A stretch of 64,000 nucleotides of DNA from positions 1 through 64,000 of the forward strand of contig NZ_JADKCX010000029.1 in the NCBI RefSeq assembly GCF_016718685.1, given 5' to 3'. This document shows positions 11,901 through 20,482 of the stretch, piece by piece (position 1 is the stretch's first letter; every line of letters starts with the position of its first letter). The notes below the pieces were generated by a model. The model saw only the letters and a list, made by a program, of their open reading frames with translations, was not told the origin of the DNA and did no database searches. This stretch comes from Haliscomenobacter sp. Lineage in GTDB: Bacteria; Bacteroidota; Bacteroidia; Chitinophagales; Saprospiraceae. Position numbers and translations under genes: made by a program.

Positions 11901-12953
11901 GGACTGGAATCCGTTACGCCTTACACGTTCGAGGTGTATGCCTATGATGGCGCGGGTAATAATTCGGAATATGCCGACGTCACTGCTACCACTAAACCCG
12001 AATTGGTCACTAGTGAACCCGGCTTGGTGGCCTGGTATCCTTTTGAAGGCAATGCCAACGATGCTACCCCCTACAACAACCACGGCGCGATTGGTGGAAA
12101 TCCGGTGTTTGAAACGGTTACCAATCGGCTTCGTTCTGGTGGGAAAGCCCTGAAATTTGATGGTGTACAAGACTCCGTTTTGGTACCCAATGCCGTTCAA
12201 CTCATTTCAGATTACACCACAGTGAGCTTCTGGATTCGGGTGGACAGCACCAACACGAAAGATGCGGAAGCATACGTCCTCGATTTTGGTCATTGGGATC
12301 AACGTTGGAAAATCTCTCTGCCACAACACCGCAGGATTGTTTGGACGACCAACAGCAAAAACACCCAGTTCCCCAATTTTATCTCAGACATGGATGCCAA
12401 AGACGGCAACGAACTACTGCTGCGGGAGTGGTGGCATGTCACGATGGTTCACGATGGTACAGATGACGTCATTTACATCGATGGGGTAGAGGCCAATCGC
12501 AAACCTACCACAGGCGTTCTGAACCCGACCACGCGCCCCTTGGGAATCGGCAATAACTCGGTGGAAGGTGGACAATACTTCATTGGCGCACTAGACGAAG
12601 TGAAGATCTACAACGCTGCGCTGACTTCAGCTGAAATCACCAAGTTGTACCAAAATGGCGTGACCAGTTTGAAGGATTTGCAAGAGGCACTGGGGCGTTA
12701 CATTCAGCTTGCTTTCCCCAATCCTGCAGTCAACGAGGTGACGATCAAACACGCGCTCCCGCGGAATCAGGACTTGTTGGTACGGGTGTTGGACTTGAGC
12801 GGACGACAGGTGGGGGCTTTCAATTTTGACAAAGGCAGTCTTGGTGCTGGTTCGTTGAATTTGAACATTGCCAGCTACCCTGCGGGTACTTATTTTGCCA
12901 ATTTCATTTTTGGTGGCAAAAATATGGGATCGATAAAGTTTGTCAAGAATTGA
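8973..12953 (+). CDS. Secreted five-LamG, two-FN3 protein with T9SS tail (frameshifted near the 5' end)
   Basis: Start ATG 8973 gives a signal peptide (MLKLLLCWVLCTGALYGQ). The frame breaks near 9050 and again near 9415, where one extra T follows GGG. After that about 1180 codons are open. Domains: LamG 1 (about 9.10-9.51 kb, truncated at its 5' side), LamG 2 (9.55-10.16), LamG 3 (10.19-10.79), LamG 4 (10.82-11.43), two fibronectin type III domains (11.46-12.0; APLNLLAVVTNTTVNLDWRD and APSKPAALKVDVGTFTAILS), LamG 5 (12.02-12.65) and a T9SS type A tail (AFPNPAVNEVTIKH...YPAGTYFANF). LamG domains bind carbohydrates, so a multivalent surface lectin or adhesin serving the susCD locus is likely. 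No catalytic domain is visible. Confidence 0.8.
9107..12660 (+). repeat. Tandem LamG coding repeats, about 600 bp period
   Basis: Five copies share a strongly conserved core, protein GGWQERWKIS then HGKPV(F/W)TTN and GISDMDSGDGN. The first four are in tandem; two FN3 modules separate the fifth, which is the most divergent (HWDQRWKISLPQH). DNA in the core is nearly identical between copies, which favours recombination or assembly collapse. The first copy lacks about 40 codons present in the others. Confidence 0.85.
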
Positions 12954-12980
12954 TCCATAAATTAAAAGGGTATTAGCCAC

Positions 12981-13061
12981 AAATTGCACAGGGTTTCATA
13001 AATCAAATTCAGCACAAAAATCCTTTGTTCCAAATTTGATTTATGAAACCCTGTGTAATTT
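12981..13061. terminator. Long inverted repeat, likely bidirectional hairpin terminator
   Basis: Arms 12981-13009 and 13033-13061 are 29 nt each with a single mismatch; the loop is 23 nt. It starts 27 bp after the stop of the LamG gene. It has no clear U-tract, so it may instead belong to the intergenic inverted-repeat family found elsewhere in the window. Confidence 0.6.
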
Positions 13062-13071
13062 GAGTAACTAA

Positions 13072-13119
13072 AATGTAACCGATTACATTGTTTTTTACAG
13101 GTGATTTTTACTATCTTTG
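13072..13119 (+). promoter_or_regulatory. LacI operator overlapping the lacI-family gene promoter
   Basis: AATGTAACCGATTACATT (13072-13089) is an 18-bp palindrome with one mismatched pair and a central CG, the typical form of LacI-family operators. A Bacteroidota promoter overlaps it: ATTG at 13087-13090, 21 nt, then TATCTTTG at 13112-13119. The repressor gene starts at 13236. Autoregulation by blocking the -33 element is the simple reading (inference). Confidence 0.7.
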
Positions 13120-13235
13120 TTGTGTTTAGCGAAATTAAGTCAAAAGAGTTTGAAACGACACTGATATTCAATGCTATATGGCTCGTTAAACACCTTTCCA
13201 CCAAATCCCTATCCTTGCAAATTCGCCCTTGTGTC

Positions 13236-14258
13236 ATGAGTAGAATAAAGAAAGAAGTCACCATTTACGATATTGCGGCTCAATTAGATGTTTCGGTGGC
13301 TACCGTGAGCAGGGCCTTGCGGGATGACCCAGTGGTAAGTGTCAAAACCAAAAAAAAGGTGTTTGATCTGGCCGAAAAATACGGCTATCAAACCAATCAA
13401 TTTGCTCGCAACCTGCGCAAGCAACAAACCAATACCATTGGAGTGATCATTCCGCGGCTGAACAGCTATTTTATGGCTGCAGTCATTGCGGGGATTGAGC
13501 AAGTAGCCAACCAGGCGGGTTACAATCTGATCATCAGTCAGTCATCGGAATCAGCTGAGCGGGAAAGCATCAACGTAAGAACGATGTTCAACAACCGGGT
13601 AGATGGGCTTCTGGTGTCCCTGTCGTACCACACCAATAACCTGGATTCCTTTGAAAAGTTTGCCAAAAAAAACATCCCAGTTATCTTTTTTGATCGTACG
13701 CCCGAATCCAACACCTTCACCAACATTCGCATCAACAATGTACAGTCGGGCTACGAAGCCACCAAACATTTGTTGAGCAAGGGGCGCCGTCGCATCGTAC
13801 ACGTTACCGTATCGAGCACTGAAAGCGTTTATCGTGAGCGTTTTCGGGGTTACGCCCAGGCCTTGGCCGAGTTCGGTGTTCCATTGGACATGAACCTTGT
13901 CTACCTGGGTGATCTGAGCCCGGAATCTGGTGCTGCTGCGGCCAAATTTATCCATGCTTTACCCCAAAGGCCAGATGGCGTTTTTGTAGCCAATGACAAT
14001 TGTGCTGCCGGCTGCGTGATTGGTTTGAAAGCGCATGGACTGCGCGTACCAGATGACATTGCCGTGGTGGGATTCAATGATGATCCCGTAAGCAGGATTG
14101 TAGACCCCAACCTGACCACCATTCATTACCCTGGACACGAGATGGGGGAGTTGGCAGCGCGGAGTTTGATCAACCACTTGAATGGCGCGGCGGATATTAT
14201 GTTGACGCAGACGATTTTGTTAAGATCGGATTTGGTGGTGCGGGAGTCGACGGGGTAG
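13236..14258 (+). CDS. LacI-family transcriptional repressor
   Basis: 340 residues, the usual family length. ATG 13236 is chosen because the DNA-binding domain begins directly after it (VTIYDIAAQLDVSVATVSRA, residues about 8-28, with a hinge helix region near 50). The rest is a periplasmic-binding-protein-like effector domain (NTIGVIIPRLNSYFMAAVIA; HVTVSSTESVYRERFRGYAQ; IAVVGFNDDPVSRIVDPNLT). It senses a sugar or sugar derivative. It lies downstream of the susCD-LamG genes on the same strand with its own promoter and operator, so it probably controls that locus or related sites elsewhere (inference). The frame is intact. Confidence 0.93.
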   Translation: MSRIKKEVTIYDIAAQLDVSVATVSRALRDDPVVSVKTKKKVFDLAEKYGYQTNQFARNLRKQQTNTIGVIIPRLNSYFMAAVIAGIEQVANQAGYNLIISQSSESAERESINVRTMFNNRVDGLLVSLSYHTNNLDSFEKFAKKNIPVIFFDRTPESNTFTNIRINNVQSGYEATKHLLSKGRRRIVHVTVSSTESVYRERFRGYAQALAEFGVPLDMNLVYLGDLSPESGAAAAKFIHALPQRPDGVFVANDNCAAGCVIGLKAHGLRVPDDIAVVGFNDDPVSRIVDPNLTTIHYPGHEMGELAARSLINHLNGAADIMLTQTILLRSDLVVRESTG

Positions 14259-14297
14259 ATAGGGTGTGGGTGTGATGGTGTGGGTTAGGGTGTGGTT
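14259..14297. repeat. GGGTGTGG octad run between convergent genes
   Basis: Degenerate copies of GGGTGTGG follow the stop of the LacI-family gene and run into the last codons of the convergent lipoprotein gene, forming its Thr-Thr-Pro end. It resembles one arm of the octad elements described elsewhere; no matching second arm is seen. Confidence 0.5.
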
Positions 14298-15406
14298 GGC
14301 AGAAACCCACGTTCATAATACGCTTTTTCTCTTTTTTTCTCTTTCGTCATGTCCCGATCAAAAATTCGGTTGAGGTTGTTTCCGGCCAAATCCTCCAATC
14401 GAGCGTCAACCTGCATGCGGTAAGGTTGTGCTTTCCAAGGTTTTGATGGTAAAAAAATCACTTGCTGGGCTTTGGCCTCCACACTTATTTCTCCTTTTAC
14501 CGGACTGTCGTTTTGATCGACGATGCCAATGGTTTCACTCAACAAATAATAATCAAGGGATTCAGGAATATTGATGCGGAGTGGGTCCACAGTACCCACT
14601 TTGGGTAGCCGCAATTGCCATTGTTGAATATTGGGTGCTTGCTCGTCGCGCTTTCCGGCGACAAAAGTTTTGGTATATTTTATTGACAATTTTAGCCCCA
14701 TTTGGTCTTTCCACGCTTGCGAAACCACCACCTGATAGGTCTCGTTCATTTTCAAAGGATTTCCCAATTTTTGGTTCAAGTGTAAGCCCCGTTTGATCCG
14801 CCCGGGGTCGAGCCATAAGGTGAGCACGGTTCCGCTGGTATCCCACAATTCAGGCTGTAAATTCAAAAAAACATCGCGGAGGGTATCCTTGTTTTTATCC
14901 AACAGATGGATGAATTGCAGGGCTTGCCCGCTACGCATGGGTTTGGAAAACTGTAGGTAAAACTTCAGCAAATTTTCCGGTAACGTATCCAATTTGGGAT
15001 AAATGGCCAGTAATTCGGGTGCTTTTTCATCCTTATCGAAGGGTACAAATAGTTTCCCGATGTGTTTGTTGTTTTGCACAATTTGATAAGTAAGCCCTGG
15101 AGTTAGGGGGATGAGCGGCTCAAACCGTAACGAAGAATTATCGGATACAAAATTGCCCAAAATGGACTGATTGTGGCCGTTTTCCAACACGATTTTTAAG
15201 GTAGGATCAGCAGCAGCTTGCGAAAAATTGTGCAAAAGATGTTTGGGTATCTGGATGCCTGTCGCCCGCTGGTTGTTCCACACCAGTTCAATCGTGCCGT
15301 CCTGGTTTTGACAAGCATTTAGCACAAGGAGAAAAAGAAAGGCCAGGCTGCATGGTACATACAGCCTGACTCTTCTTATGCGATGTAGTTTATATGTTTT
15401 TGCCAT
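14285..15406 (-). CDS. Lipoprotein with Ig-like (Big_5-type) domain, function unknown
   Basis: 373 residues from ATG 15406; the residues before it in the open frame do not fit a signal peptide. The lipobox is LLVLNAC with Cys at about 32. A segment around residues 125-240 (APELLAIYPKLDTLPENLLK, FYLQFSKPMRSGQALQFIHL) resembles bacterial Ig-like domains that recognise surface-protein contexts. No catalytic motif is seen. It overlaps the upstream gene by 17 nt, so the two are co-transcribed and probably translationally coupled. The partner is a predicted periplasmic propeller protein. I cannot assign a pathway. Confidence 0.7.
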   Translation of the reverse strand: MAKTYKLHRIRRVRLYVPCSLAFLFLLVLNACQNQDGTIELVWNNQRATGIQIPKHLLHNFSQAAADPTLKIVLENGHNQSILGNFVSDNSSLRFEPLIPLTPGLTYQIVQNNKHIGKLFVPFDKDEKAPELLAIYPKLDTLPENLLKFYLQFSKPMRSGQALQFIHLLDKNKDTLRDVFLNLQPELWDTSGTVLTLWLDPGRIKRGLHLNQKLGNPLKMNETYQVVVSQAWKDQMGLKLSIKYTKTFVAGKRDEQAPNIQQWQLRLPKVGTVDPLRINIPESLDYYLLSETIGIVDQNDSPVKGEISVEAKAQQVIFLPSKPWKAQPYRMQVDARLEDLAGNNLNRIFDRDMTKEKKREKAYYERGFLPTTP

Positions 15407-16497
15407 CTGAAGTCCAAAGATCAATGTCGCCATTGGTTTTCTTTTGAATGACTACTGCTTTGTTCTCATCCAATTTAGCCAATTGTATGACTTTTTCATG
15501 CGGCAAAATGATAAAATTGGTGCCAGCCGTTCCTTCCACTTTTTCAGTCAAAGTTCCCTGGAACTTTGCGATCTCCTCATGACTTACCTTAAAGGCTGGG
15601 CGGTTGTCGTTGGCCATCACCAAGAAAGTTTGGTCGCCATCTTTCAGCCAAATCATGTCGCTTGGCGTATTCCGGTTGCCCATTTCGGCAATGGTTCTGC
15701 CCTTGACGTGTGCGCCAGGCTTCAGTTCATCCATGGGGAAAAGCACCAGCGGCGTACAGGTATAACTGGCCACTACGTATTTTTTGCCCTCGATGCTGGT
15801 GATAGCGAAAGTGCGCACGGGTGAAGTCGTTTCAAACCGGCCGTGGTTGGCGTGGAACAATTCCAAAGTGGCTTCTTCTTCTGCTTTGCCTGTGAACGGA
15901 AAGCTGACGCTGCGGAAAGAAGAGCTGAATTCCTTGTTGCACAAGCCACTGATCAACAATTTACCATCCTCAAAACCCATATCTGAAATGGACATCAAGC
16001 TCAATGGTCTGCCTTGCCGGTCTTTTTTGCTGGCGTCGGGCGGGTTATTGACTGCAGTTGAAGAGAAGTTTACGTTTTTAAGCGAAACGGCTTTGAGCTC
16101 GTTGTTGGCCGAGAGTGTAAGCAACACCGGTGTGCCATCGCCACTTTTTACGGCAATGTATAATTTTTTCGAAACGGGATTAACCGCCATATCGGTGATG
16201 GAAACATTCTCTTTGGTCGTACCCAGTGCCTCGGCAATTTTTACATCAATGTTTTTTACATCATACTGTGCACTTGCTGCCTTTTTGGTGTCTTCAACTT
16301 CTACAGCAAAAACGCTTGAGCTTTGCGAATCGCCAATAAACAATACGCCACTTGGGCCAAAGGCCAAAGCTGTCATCGACTTTACTTCAGGGGTGCCTTT
16401 GCTGAAATTGTACTTGTTTTCAGCCTTTCGATACGTACTGGAAAGAAGTAGAATTCCTAAAAATACCCGCTGCAACAAAAAGAGTGATTTTTTTCAT
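15390..16497 (-). CDS. Secreted beta-propeller-like protein (one frameshift near the start)
   Basis: The true start appears to be ATG 16497, giving MKKITLFVAAGIF. The frame then shifts near 16460, where one T is missing from a T-run, and continues as LGILLLSSTYRKAENKYNFS. About 368 residues. Repeated strands (MTALAFGPSGVLFIGD, ITDMAVNPVSKKLYIAVKSG, ISDMGFEDGKLLISGL, DMIWLKDGDQTFLVMA) suggest a six- or seven-bladed propeller. No ligand or enzyme motif is obvious. It overlaps the following lipoprotein gene by 17 nt. Likely a periplasmic or surface binding or scaffold protein (inference). Confidence 0.65.
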
Positions 16498-16696
16498 GTT
16501 TGTAGAGTTTAAAACGTTAAGTTTTGCTAGCCTTTTAGCAACAATAAAAAAAAGGTTGTCTAAGGTAGCATCAATATTTATCATAAAACCTTACAATCTG
16601 CAATCGGGCAAGTATTCCCTGTGGCTGGCTCATAATCATCGATGTCCAGGCATGTTTCTGAAATTAAATTGGGTAAGTATTTATGATGAAACGTTT

Positions 16697-17569
16697 TTAT
16701 ATCGACTTTCTATACTGTGCCGGATTTAGTTTATACCGCTGTTTGAAGGCAGTAGCAAAATAGGCCGGGCTACTGAACCCGCAGGCATAAGCCACTGCTG
16801 CAACAGGCATACTGCTGTTTTTTAGCAACATTTCGCCGTGTTTCAATCGTACTTGTTGTAGGTATTGATGGGGCGAATAAGCGGTGATTTTTTTAAAGAC
16901 CCGGCTAAAATGGAAAGGACTCACATAGCAGTTGCTGGATAGTTCTTGTAGGGAGATGTCATGGATGAAATTTTTATGAATGTACTCCCGGGCAAGTTCT
17001 ACTGCATTTAGTCCGTTGGTGGGCAAGATAAAACTGGATTCTTCTTCTGGCGGGAGATTGTTAATGGTCCGCACAACCTGGCTGAAAAAGTCAAGCACCA
17101 GGTGATCCATTTCCAATTTTGACGCAACATTAAATTGCTGCAAAATCTGGTGGTGCAGGTAATCGGTTTCAGGGTCTGATTGCAAGACCAGAGAAATGAG
17201 ATTTGGATTGGAAAAGAAAAAGCTATGCTCCAGATTCAGTTCCGTTAGAAACTGTTGGTAAAAATAAGTGGTAAAATTGAAGATGGTACACGCTCCAGCC
17301 GAAGGACGCATGTTGTATTCGTAGTTTTGTTTTTCCAGCAAAATATACCCAGAGTGCATTTCGTGCGCTTTCCTGGAGAGGTCAAATAAAAAATTCCCTT
17401 TTTGAATGTACACCAGACACAAACAGTCGTTGAAGCCAGCCTTGTCTTGCTGGTTTAGAATAAAGTCGTAACTCCAATGTTTTATCTCGTAAAAGTCAGA
17501 AACGTAGAGAATTTTTGAAAATACTTTTTCAAAAGCATCCTGTTTGGTTCCTGGAAATTTTAGTGCCAT
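16697..17569 (-). CDS. AraC-family transcriptional regulator
   Basis: 290 residues. The N-terminal part (about 1-180) is a cupin-like sensor of unknown ligand. The C-terminal part carries both AraC helix-turn-helix units (ISLQELSSNCYVSPFHFSRV and VAAVAYACGFSSPAYFATAF, followed by KLNPAQYR), the classical signature. It is divergent from the small NTF2-like gene with about 140 bp between starts. It may regulate that gene or the convergently placed propeller operon (inference). The frame is intact. Confidence 0.9.
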   Translation of the reverse strand: MALKFPGTKQDAFEKVFSKILYVSDFYEIKHWSYDFILNQQDKAGFNDCLCLVYIQKGNFLFDLSRKAHEMHSGYILLEKQNYEYNMRPSAGACTIFNFTTYFYQQFLTELNLEHSFFFSNPNLISLVLQSDPETDYLHHQILQQFNVASKLEMDHLVLDFFSQVVRTINNLPPEEESSFILPTNGLNAVELAREYIHKNFIHDISLQELSSNCYVSPFHFSRVFKKITAYSPHQYLQQVRLKHGEMLLKNSSMPVAAVAYACGFSSPAYFATAFKQRYKLNPAQYRKSI

Positions 17570-17712
17570 GAGCAGAGGTGTTTTACATTGCCCTGCAAAT
17601 TTACGGCTTCTTTAGGTGGATTTGCACAAGACTAAAAATGAGCAAGATTTTGAAAGTCTCTTGCTGGTGGATGGAATAGTTTGGCCCAATCACATCCATA
17701 AAATTGACTACC

Positions 17713-18189
17713 ATGACTCTCCTTGTCGTTCTTTTTATATTGTACAACAGCCTTTTAGGCAGCTCAATTACTCAAATTGAAGTTCATCCCCAAACCCTTA
17801 CTATCATGCGTGCCCACAACGACAGTTTAGCACTAAGTGCCATCAATGCTCAGTTTATTCAAAACTTCATCACGCAAAATGTCAAGGCGCACGACCAAAT
17901 CATTCACCCTGATTTTGTGTGTATCGAAGGAAGTGGACGCATTGTAAACCGTGAAACTTACCTGAAAAACTGGGCCACCGACTACGACAGCAGTGGCTGT
18001 ACTTCCTTTACTTATGGAGAGCAATGTATCCGTATTTTTGGCGATATTGCTTTGGTCAGGTCAAAAACGACTGCTATAAGAATGGTCAATGGGATAAGCA
18101 GAACCGATCATACCATTTACACTGACACCTACAAAAAGCAGAAAGGCAAATGGAGGTGCATACAAGTGCAAATTACCCCCATCAAATGA
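17713..18189 (+). CDS. Secreted NTF2-like (DUF4440/SnoaL-type) protein
   Basis: 158 residues from ATG 17713, which gives a short hydrophobic N terminus (MTLLVVLFILYNSLLG). The rest is an NTF2-like cone fold: NAQFIQNFITQNVKAHDQII, VCIEGSGRIVNRETYLKNW and a C-terminal YTDTYKKQKGKWRCIQVQIT are typical of the DUF4440 family. Many members are small ligand-binding or isomerase-like proteins without a known substrate. It is divergent from an AraC regulator, and an unrelated-sequence NTF2-like gene sits tail to tail just downstream with a 7-bp gap. Confidence 0.75.
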   Translation: MTLLVVLFILYNSLLGSSITQIEVHPQTLTIMRAHNDSLALSAINAQFIQNFITQNVKAHDQIIHPDFVCIEGSGRIVNRETYLKNWATDYDSSGCTSFTYGEQCIRIFGDIALVRSKTTAIRMVNGISRTDHTIYTDTYKKQKGKWRCIQVQITPIK

Positions 18190-18196
18190 TGGTATT

Positions 18197-18670
18197 TCAC
18201 ACCATTTCCATAAACTTGGCTAAGTTCTCCATGGCTGTAGTCCTCACCTTGTTTTTAAAATAACTGGTCCAACCCAACATTACCCCGATTGGCCCAAATG
18301 CCTGTCGGGCCCAGCTGTAAAAATCAAAATGATCCAGGTGTTTTTTGATCTTTCCCCCTTCAAGCTCAAAACTAGCGTTGATTTTATTGACCACCTTTCT
18401 GCCTGTGGCGCTAAATGTATAAGTGGCCTCCCAATAAGCACTGCCCGAAGTATCATTGGCACTTACCTTGCTGAATTCGAGGTGTAAATCTTTACCCCGA
18501 CGGATCAACATTTCCCACATGGCACGCGCCTGAGCAGCATTGAGGTTTTGAAAAGCCTCGTCACTAAAAGTGGCATCATCGGCATAACAGGCCTGCATGC
18601 CCTGGTAATCTTTGTTTTGGAAACAAGTGTAAAAGGTTTCAATCAGGACTTGATTCGGATGTTTTTCCAT
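18197..18670 (-). CDS. SnoaL-like/NTF2-fold protein
   Basis: 157 residues without a signal peptide, so cytoplasmic. ETFYTCFQNKDYQGMQACYA then ATFSDEAF, and TYTFSATGRKVVNKINASFE with a final ISFYSWA-like DHFDFYSWARQAFG, are typical of SnoaL-like polyketide-cyclase-type proteins. The substrate is unknown. It is convergent with the DUF4440 gene, 7 bp apart. Confidence 0.75.
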   Translation of the reverse strand: MEKHPNQVLIETFYTCFQNKDYQGMQACYADDATFSDEAFQNLNAAQARAMWEMLIRRGKDLHLEFSKVSANDTSGSAYWEATYTFSATGRKVVNKINASFELEGGKIKKHLDHFDFYSWARQAFGPIGVMLGWTSYFKNKVRTTAMENLAKFMEMV

Positions 18671-18762
18671 GATCTGGCGGTGTTGTGTCCCGAAAGGTAA
18701 GCATTTTTTTGCTTCAGAACCCTCAGTCTGGGGAGACGAGGGTTCTGAAGGCCAAACAACCG

Positions 18763-19584
18763 CTAGCGTTTAACTTTGTCTGGCAAGCCTTGGTTTTGCG
18801 CTTCCAGGGCCAGCACCTTTTTGTTCAACTCAATTACATACAGCGACAACTCTTCAATCTTTTCAAGCATTTTACGTTGCATTTCCCCTAGGTCAAACCC
18901 TCCGTTTTCCTCAATGACCTGTGCAGACGGGATACCTGGTAGGTGCCCTTTTTCCAGAATGTGTTGTTCGAGGCAGTTTAGGGGCAGTAGGGTGTAGTCT
19001 TTCTGGAATACATAGTCTGGCCAATGTTGAAACTGTAGTACCTTCAGGTCTTCGGCAATGATTTTTCCTTGCACGGCCATTTTGAATCCGGCGGGGATAC
19101 GGGTGGAACCAATGCCGACCAAGTCGTTGGGATTAGCAGCCAGAATGACGTTGCCGCCACGGGTTATGATGTTGCCTGATACGCCTAGTTTCCAGGCGTA
19201 CCCGTCGGTATTGCCCCCAATGCGCATCCAGTCGTTGACGCGCATGCTGCCGTTGACGTGGAGTTTAGCGTCAGGGTTGGTCAGGCCTATGCCAATGCGG
19301 TCGTTGTTGTCTGCACCTAACATAACTCGCCCACCACGGCTGATGACGTTGCCGGAGATGCCCAATTTCCAGGCATACCCGTCGGTATTGCCCCCGATAC
19401 GTGCCCAATCATTGAAACGGACCCCGCCGCCCACATGGAGTTTTGCATCGGGGTTGGCAACGCCAATACCGACGTTGGTAGTTGTGACGGTTGCGGTGTT
19501 GTTGTTGACTGGTTGCCATTGTCCATAAACGGAGCTGCAGATGTTTACTGCAAAAAGAAAGCCAACCAAAGATTGCTTTTTCAT
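18763..19584 (-). CDS. Secreted tail-fibre-like repeat protein with C-terminal coiled coil
   Basis: 273 residues. Signal peptide MKKQSLVGFLFAVNICSSVYG. Two tandem copies of about 60 residues follow, each with a VGIG..NPDAKLHV start and RIGGNTDGYAWKLG(I/V)SGN core, then a third partial copy. The end carries a region seen in many Bacteroidota tail-fibre-like proteins (HILEKGHLPGIPSAQVIEEN, GEMQRKMLEKIEELSLYVIE) that forms a trimeric coiled coil. Such proteins are probably surface fibres. No phage genes are nearby, so this is not prophage debris. Confidence 0.8.
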   Translation of the reverse strand: MKKQSLVGFLFAVNICSSVYGQWQPVNNNTATVTTTNVGIGVANPDAKLHVGGGVRFNDWARIGGNTDGYAWKLGISGNVISRGGRVMLGADNNDRIGIGLTNPDAKLHVNGSMRVNDWMRIGGNTDGYAWKLGVSGNIITRGGNVILAANPNDLVGIGSTRIPAGFKMAVQGKIIAEDLKVLQFQHWPDYVFQKDYTLLPLNCLEQHILEKGHLPGIPSAQVIEENGGFDLGEMQRKMLEKIEELSLYVIELNKKVLALEAQNQGLPDKVKR

Positions 19585-19683
19585 TTTAATGTGTTTTGAT
19601 TAAATTTTAAATTTGTGTGCAATCATCTTGGAGAAATAAAAATGGTGTGGCTTAACGGCTATTAAAAACGTGGATAAATAGAC

Positions 19684-20271
19684 TTAGTGGTCAGAAAAGT
19701 ATTCATACGTAGTACCATCCGTTTTTTTCGAAGAAAAATACATAAACGAACCATCACCCCCGAAACTGGTGGTTTCACCACTCCAAGGATTGTTTTTGTA
19801 ATAAGAAGTAGCTTTTCCGCCTCGACCAAAACGAGCCTGGTACAACTGATAGACATTGCCAAGGGCAAAGGGAACATTTTCACTGCCAAAATTGCCATAA
19901 ACGTCCATCCAGTAGCGCCCGGGAATGACCTGCATGAATGTTTGAAAAACTGCCACATCTTGGGGATGAAGGTCGCGTCCATTGATGAATACCCCTGTAC
20001 CTCCGCCGGAAGCATTGGACTTGAGTGAGCCACCAATATTGAGTCCGGCGATACCAACTCCAGTGCAAGGGCCTCCTTTACGGCCAAAAGCACCCGTCAT
20101 CCGGTCGTACCAATAATTGCCTGGTACAAACTTGACCTTATAGGCGGACTCCAGCTGGCTAATGGTTTGGGCAGCTACTACTTCGTCATTAATGATGAAT
20201 TCTTTCATGGTATTTTGGGCATTTAAGGCCAGTCCAAAGGCCAGAGTGAACAACAGAGATAGGCATTTCAT
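19684..20271 (-). CDS. Small secreted protein with two PGxYWxDxxGxFG motifs, function unknown
   Basis: 195 residues from ATG 20271, which starts a clear signal peptide (MKCLSLLFTLAFGLALNAQ). Two spaced motifs match each other: PGNYWYDRMTGAFG (about residue 52) and PGRYWMDVYGNFG (about 117). Between them lie Gly-rich stretches (GVGIAGLNIGGSLKSNASGG) and FINGRDLHPQDVAVFQTFMQ. The C terminus is SYYKNNPWSGETTSFGGDGS. I do not recognise a named family. The duplicated motif suggests two structural repeats. It is divergent from the histidine kinase gene with about 210 bp between starts. Confidence 0.65.
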   Translation of the reverse strand: MKCLSLLFTLAFGLALNAQNTMKEFIINDEVVAAQTISQLESAYKVKFVPGNYWYDRMTGAFGRKGGPCTGVGIAGLNIGGSLKSNASGGGTGVFINGRDLHPQDVAVFQTFMQVIPGRYWMDVYGNFGSENVPFALGNVYQLYQARFGRGGKATSYYKNNPWSGETTSFGGDGSFMYFSSKKTDGTTYEYFSDH

Positions 20272-20482
20272 GTTCAGGAGATTTTGTGTGGTCAAAGATG
20301 TATTTGCTGAAATTGATACCACAAAATTAGGTGGGCATTGACCTCCGCACAATCCCTGAATGGCAGGGTTTTAAGCCGCAATAATTACCTGGATTCAGGT
20401 ATATGATTTCTGCCAATACGCAGGTGGAAAAGCGCTACATTTGTTGTATTGTCTGGATGTCAAACTTTTACCTTTCGTAAAT

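Noticed and set aside
18763..19584. Prophage remnant, because of the tail-fibre-like protein
   Set aside because: It has a signal peptide and no neighbouring phage genes; such proteins are common surface proteins in Bacteroidota.
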